The notes beneath the pieces were generated by a model. It searched no databases, was not told the origin of the DNA, and saw nothing but the letters and a program-made list of their open reading frames with translations. From Clostridia bacterium (GTDB taxonomy: Bacteria > Bacillota > Clostridia > CAKSNL01 > HGM11501): a stretch of DNA of 44,617 nt. Every line of letters begins with the position of its first letter. Position 1 is the stretch's first letter. The stretch lies in NCBI GenBank assembly GCA_017411325.1, contig JAFQQJ010000018.1, positions 1-44,617 on the forward strand, in the 5' to 3' direction. The translations under genes were made by a program, and so were the position numbers. Shown here piece after piece: positions 42,367 to 44,617 of the stretch.

Positions 42367-42395
42367 ATTTTATCACAAAACGGACTCCGTGTCAA
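42367..42395 (-). promoter_or_regulatory. Predicted sigma-A promoter of the ABC transporter operon
   Basis: On the minus strand TTGACA (42395-42390), 17 bases, TAAAAT (42372-42367). Confidence 0.75.
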
Positions 42396-42498
42396 TTTAA
42401 TAAAGGCATTTTGGCTATCTTTAAATATTATCAACATTATAACTTTTATTTATGCCACCATATTTCCCCATTAAAAACATTAATATGTAAAAGTAAAA

Positions 42499-42528
42499 GA
42501 AACCCCGATGCAAAAGCACCGGGGTTTC
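42499..42528 (-). terminator. Terminator after ppdK
   Basis: GAAACCCCG and CGGGGTTTC pair, with a further GC pairing in the loop, followed by TTTTAC in the minus direction. Confidence 0.8.
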
Positions 42529-42541
42529 ATATCTGCAGAAA

Positions 42542-44617
42542 TTACTTTCTGGGGTTCTTGATGTTTGCCTGAGCTGCAGCAAGTCTTGCGATCGGAACTC
42601 TGAAGGGAGAGCAGGATACATAGTCAAGACCGATGTCGTGGCAGAACTCAACGGAAACGGGGTCACCGCCGTGCTCACCGCAGATACCGCAGTGAAGAGC
42701 GGGGTTAACGGGCTTACCAAGCTTGATGGACATTTCCATAAGCTTACCAACGCCTGTCTGGTCGAGCTTAGCGAAGGGATCGTTTTCGAAAATCTTGTTG
42801 TCGTAGTAAGCGCCTAAGAACTTACCTGCATCGTCACGAGAGAAGCCGTAGGTCATCTGTGTAAGGTCGTTTGTACCGAAGCAGAAGAAGTCAGCTTCCT
42901 TAGCGATTTCATCAGCTGTAAGAGCAGCTCTGGGGATTTCGATCATAGTACCAACTTCGTACTCAAGAGAAATACCTGCAGCAGCGATTTCAGCGTCAGC
43001 AGCTTCAACAACGATGTTCTTAACGAACTTCATTTCCTTAACTTCGCCTGTAAGAGGAATCATGATTTCAGGCTTGATTGCCCAATCAGGATGAGCCTTC
43101 TTAACATTGATTGCAGCGCGGATAACAGCCTTTGTCTGCATCTTAGCGATTTCGGGATAGGTTACTGCAAGACGGCATCCACGATGTCCCATCATGGGGT
43201 TGAACTCATGAAGAGAAGCGATGATTGCCTTAATGTCTTCAACAGTCTTGCCCTGTGCATCTGCAAGAGCCTTTATGTCAGCTTCCTCTGTGGGAACGAA
43301 TTCGTGCAGAGGAGGATCTAAGAATCTGATTGTTACGGGGTTACCGCCGAGAGCCTCGTAAAGAGCCTCAAAGTCGCCCTGCTGATAGGGAAGAATCTTT
43401 TCAAGAGCAGCTTCTCTCTCTTCAACAGTGTCGGAGCAGATCATTTCTCTGAATGCAGCGATTCTGTCTGCTTCGAAGAACATATGCTCTGTACGGCAAA
43501 GACCGATACCTTCAGCACCAAGCTCAACTGCCTTCTTAGCGTCAGCAGGAGTATCAGCATTTGTACGAACCTTAAGTGTTCTGTACTTGTCAGCCCAAGC
43601 CATGATTCTGCCGAATTCGCCTGCGATTTCAGCATCAACTGTGGGGATGATACCATCATAAATGTTACCGGTAGAACCGTCGATGGAGATTTCGTCTCCT
43701 TCGTGGAAGGTCTTACCTGCAAGAGTAAACTTCTTGTTTTCTTCGTCCATGTTTATGTCGCCGCAACCGGATACGCAGCAGGTACCCATACCACGGGCAA
43801 CAACGGCAGCGTGGCTTGTCATACCACCACGAACTGTCAAGATACCCTGAGCAGCCTTCATACCTGTGATGTCTTCGGGAGAGGTTTCAAGTCTTACAAG
43901 AACAACCTTTTCTCCTCTTTCCTTCCAGGCAACAGCGTCTTCAGCTGTGAATACAACCTTACCGCAAGCAGCTCCGGGAGAAGCACCTAAGCCCTTACCC
44001 ATGGGAGTTGCAGCCTTCAATGCCTTAGCATCGAACTGGGGATGTAAAAGAGTATCCAAGTTTCTGGGGTCGATCATAGCAACAGCCTTTTCTTCGTTGA
44101 TCATACCCTCGTCAACTAAGTCACAAGCAATCTTAAGAGCAGCCTTAGCGGTTCTCTTACCGTTTCTTGTCTGAAGCATATAGAGCTTGCCGTGTTCAAC
44201 GGTGAACTCCATATCCTGCATGTCTCTGTAGTGATCTTCGAGTGTTGCACAAACCTTGTTGAACTCATCGAATGCTTCGGGGAACTTCTGTGCCATTTCA
44301 GCGATAGGCATGGGAGTACGAACACCTGCAACAACGTCTTCACCCTGTGCATTTGTCAGGAACTCACCCATAAGGCCCTTTTCGCCTGTAGCAGGGTCAC
44401 GTGTGAATGCAACACCTGTACCGCAGTCGTCACCCATGTTACCGAATGCCATCATCTGTACGTTAACGGCAGTACCCCATGAATAGGGAATGTCGTTGTC
44501 ACGACGGTATACGTTAGCTCTGGGGTTGTCCCAGGAACGGAATACGGCTTCAACAGCACCCATTAACTGCTCAATGGGATCAGTGGGGAAGTCCTTACCG
44601 ATCTTGTTCTTGTATTC
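42542..44617 (-). CDS. ppdK: Pyruvate, phosphate dikinase (5' end beyond the window)
   Basis: PPDK interconverts pyruvate, ATP and Pi with PEP, AMP and PPi. It works in glycolysis or gluconeogenesis in many anaerobes, complementing the enolase seen at the other end. The last 691 residues are present and the frame is open to base 44617, so the true start lies outside; the family is about 870-880 residues. Visible are part of the nucleotide-binding domain, the swivelling domain with the phosphohistidine in GGMTSHAAVVARG, and the C-terminal PEP-binding barrel with the catalytic cysteine in HCGICGEHGGDP. A terminator follows. Confidence 0.97.
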   Translation of the reverse strand, partial: EYKNKIGKDFPTDPIEQLMGAVEAVFRSWDNPRANVYRRDNDIPYSWGTAVNVQMMAFGNMGDDCGTGVAFTRDPATGEKGLMGEFLTNAQGEDVVAGVRTPMPIAEMAQKFPEAFDEFNKVCATLEDHYRDMQDMEFTVEHGKLYMLQTRNGKRTAKAALKIACDLVDEGMINEEKAVAMIDPRNLDTLLHPQFDAKALKAATPMGKGLGASPGAACGKVVFTAEDAVAWKERGEKVVLVRLETSPEDITGMKAAQGILTVRGGMTSHAAVVARGMGTCCVSGCGDINMDEENKKFTLAGKTFHEGDEISIDGSTGNIYDGIIPTVDAEIAGEFGRIMAWADKYRTLKVRTNADTPADAKKAVELGAEGIGLCRTEHMFFEADRIAAFREMICSDTVEEREAALEKILPYQQGDFEALYEALGGNPVTIRFLDPPLHEFVPTEEADIKALADAQGKTVEDIKAIIASLHEFNPMMGHRGCRLAVTYPEIAKMQTKAVIRAAINVKKAHPDWAIKPEIMIPLTGEVKEMKFVKNIVVEAADAEIAAAGISLEYEVGTMIEIPRAALTADEIAKEADFFCFGTNDLTQMTYGFSRDDAGKFLGAYYDNKIFENDPFAKLDQTGVGKLMEMSIKLGKPVNPALHCGICGEHGGDPVSVEFCHDIGLDYVSCSPFRVPIARLAAAQANIKNPRK

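Noticed and set aside
43484..43990. 168-codon frame on the plus strand within ppdK
   Set aside because: It is antisense to a strongly conserved ppdK coding region and has no ribosome-binding site or recognisable protein.

Overview
The window looks like a chromosomal segment of a spore-forming member of the Clostridia (Firmicutes), probably a gut Oscillospiraceae/Ruminococcaceae-type organism or a relative. The basis is Spo0A, a SpoIVB-type serine protease, a PdaA-like deacetylase and a SpoIVFB-like M50 protease, together with strong AGGAGG-type Shine-Dalgarno sites, TTGACA/TATAAT promoters and many Rho-independent terminators. Most genes are core or metabolic. No tRNA, rRNA, CRISPR array, phage gene or transposase gene was seen.

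Layout. 1-3.2 kb (minus strand): eno - secG - smpB - ssrA (tmRNA), the classic Firmicutes order but without rnr. 3.2-9 kb (minus): an F420-ligase-family protein, an alanine/glycine:cation symporter, long-form HPF and LigA. 9-12.5 kb (minus): a radical-SAM pair (TIGR03936/TIGR03960) with a SpoIVFB-like M50 protease and a small membrane protein. 12.6-14.6 kb (plus): a von Willebrand factor A lipoprotein and an HPr-like protein that keeps the Ser46 region but has no phosphorylatable His15. 14.6-19 kb: an AraC regulator divergent from three consecutive Gfo/Idh/MocA oxidoreductases, with a perfect 17-bp dyad between them. 19-22.2 kb (minus): an acyl-CoA synthetase with its HTH-cupin partner, then spo0A. 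22.4-27.8 kb (plus): a GH35 beta-galactosidase, then a BlaI repressor, an M56 (BlaR1-type) protease and two membrane-anchored putative sensors with near-identical N-termini. 27.8-35 kb: an SDR-type protein, a MATE transporter, a divergent DeoR regulator, a beta-helix protein, a phosphoesterase, and an Lrp/aminotransferase pair. 35-38.2 kb: a spoIVB locus interrupted by an AT-rich nanA/AraC cassette. 38.3-44.6 kb: a PdaA-like deacetylase, two small membrane proteins, a polar amino-acid ABC transporter, and ppdK, which runs off the right edge.

Main findings. (1) A cassette of about 2.1 kb carrying nanA and an AraC regulator sits in the 3' end of spoIVB. The displaced, GC-richer 3' end of spoIVB remains at 35065-35184, and the live gene now ends in an AT-rich copy supplied by the insert. 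(2) Two inverted copies of an element of about 218 bp (6037-6255 and 24291-24507) each follow a stop codon directly. They share terminal inverted repeats, a long internal stem, a hairpin with covarying bases and a bidirectional terminator hairpin. (3) A BlaR1-like pathway appears split into a protease and two separate sensors that share one N-terminal module. (4) Several intergenic regions carry regular operator-like repeats: DeoR/MATE, spo0A, BlaI and the two AraC regions.

All function calls come from reading the protein sequences and motifs. No database search was run.
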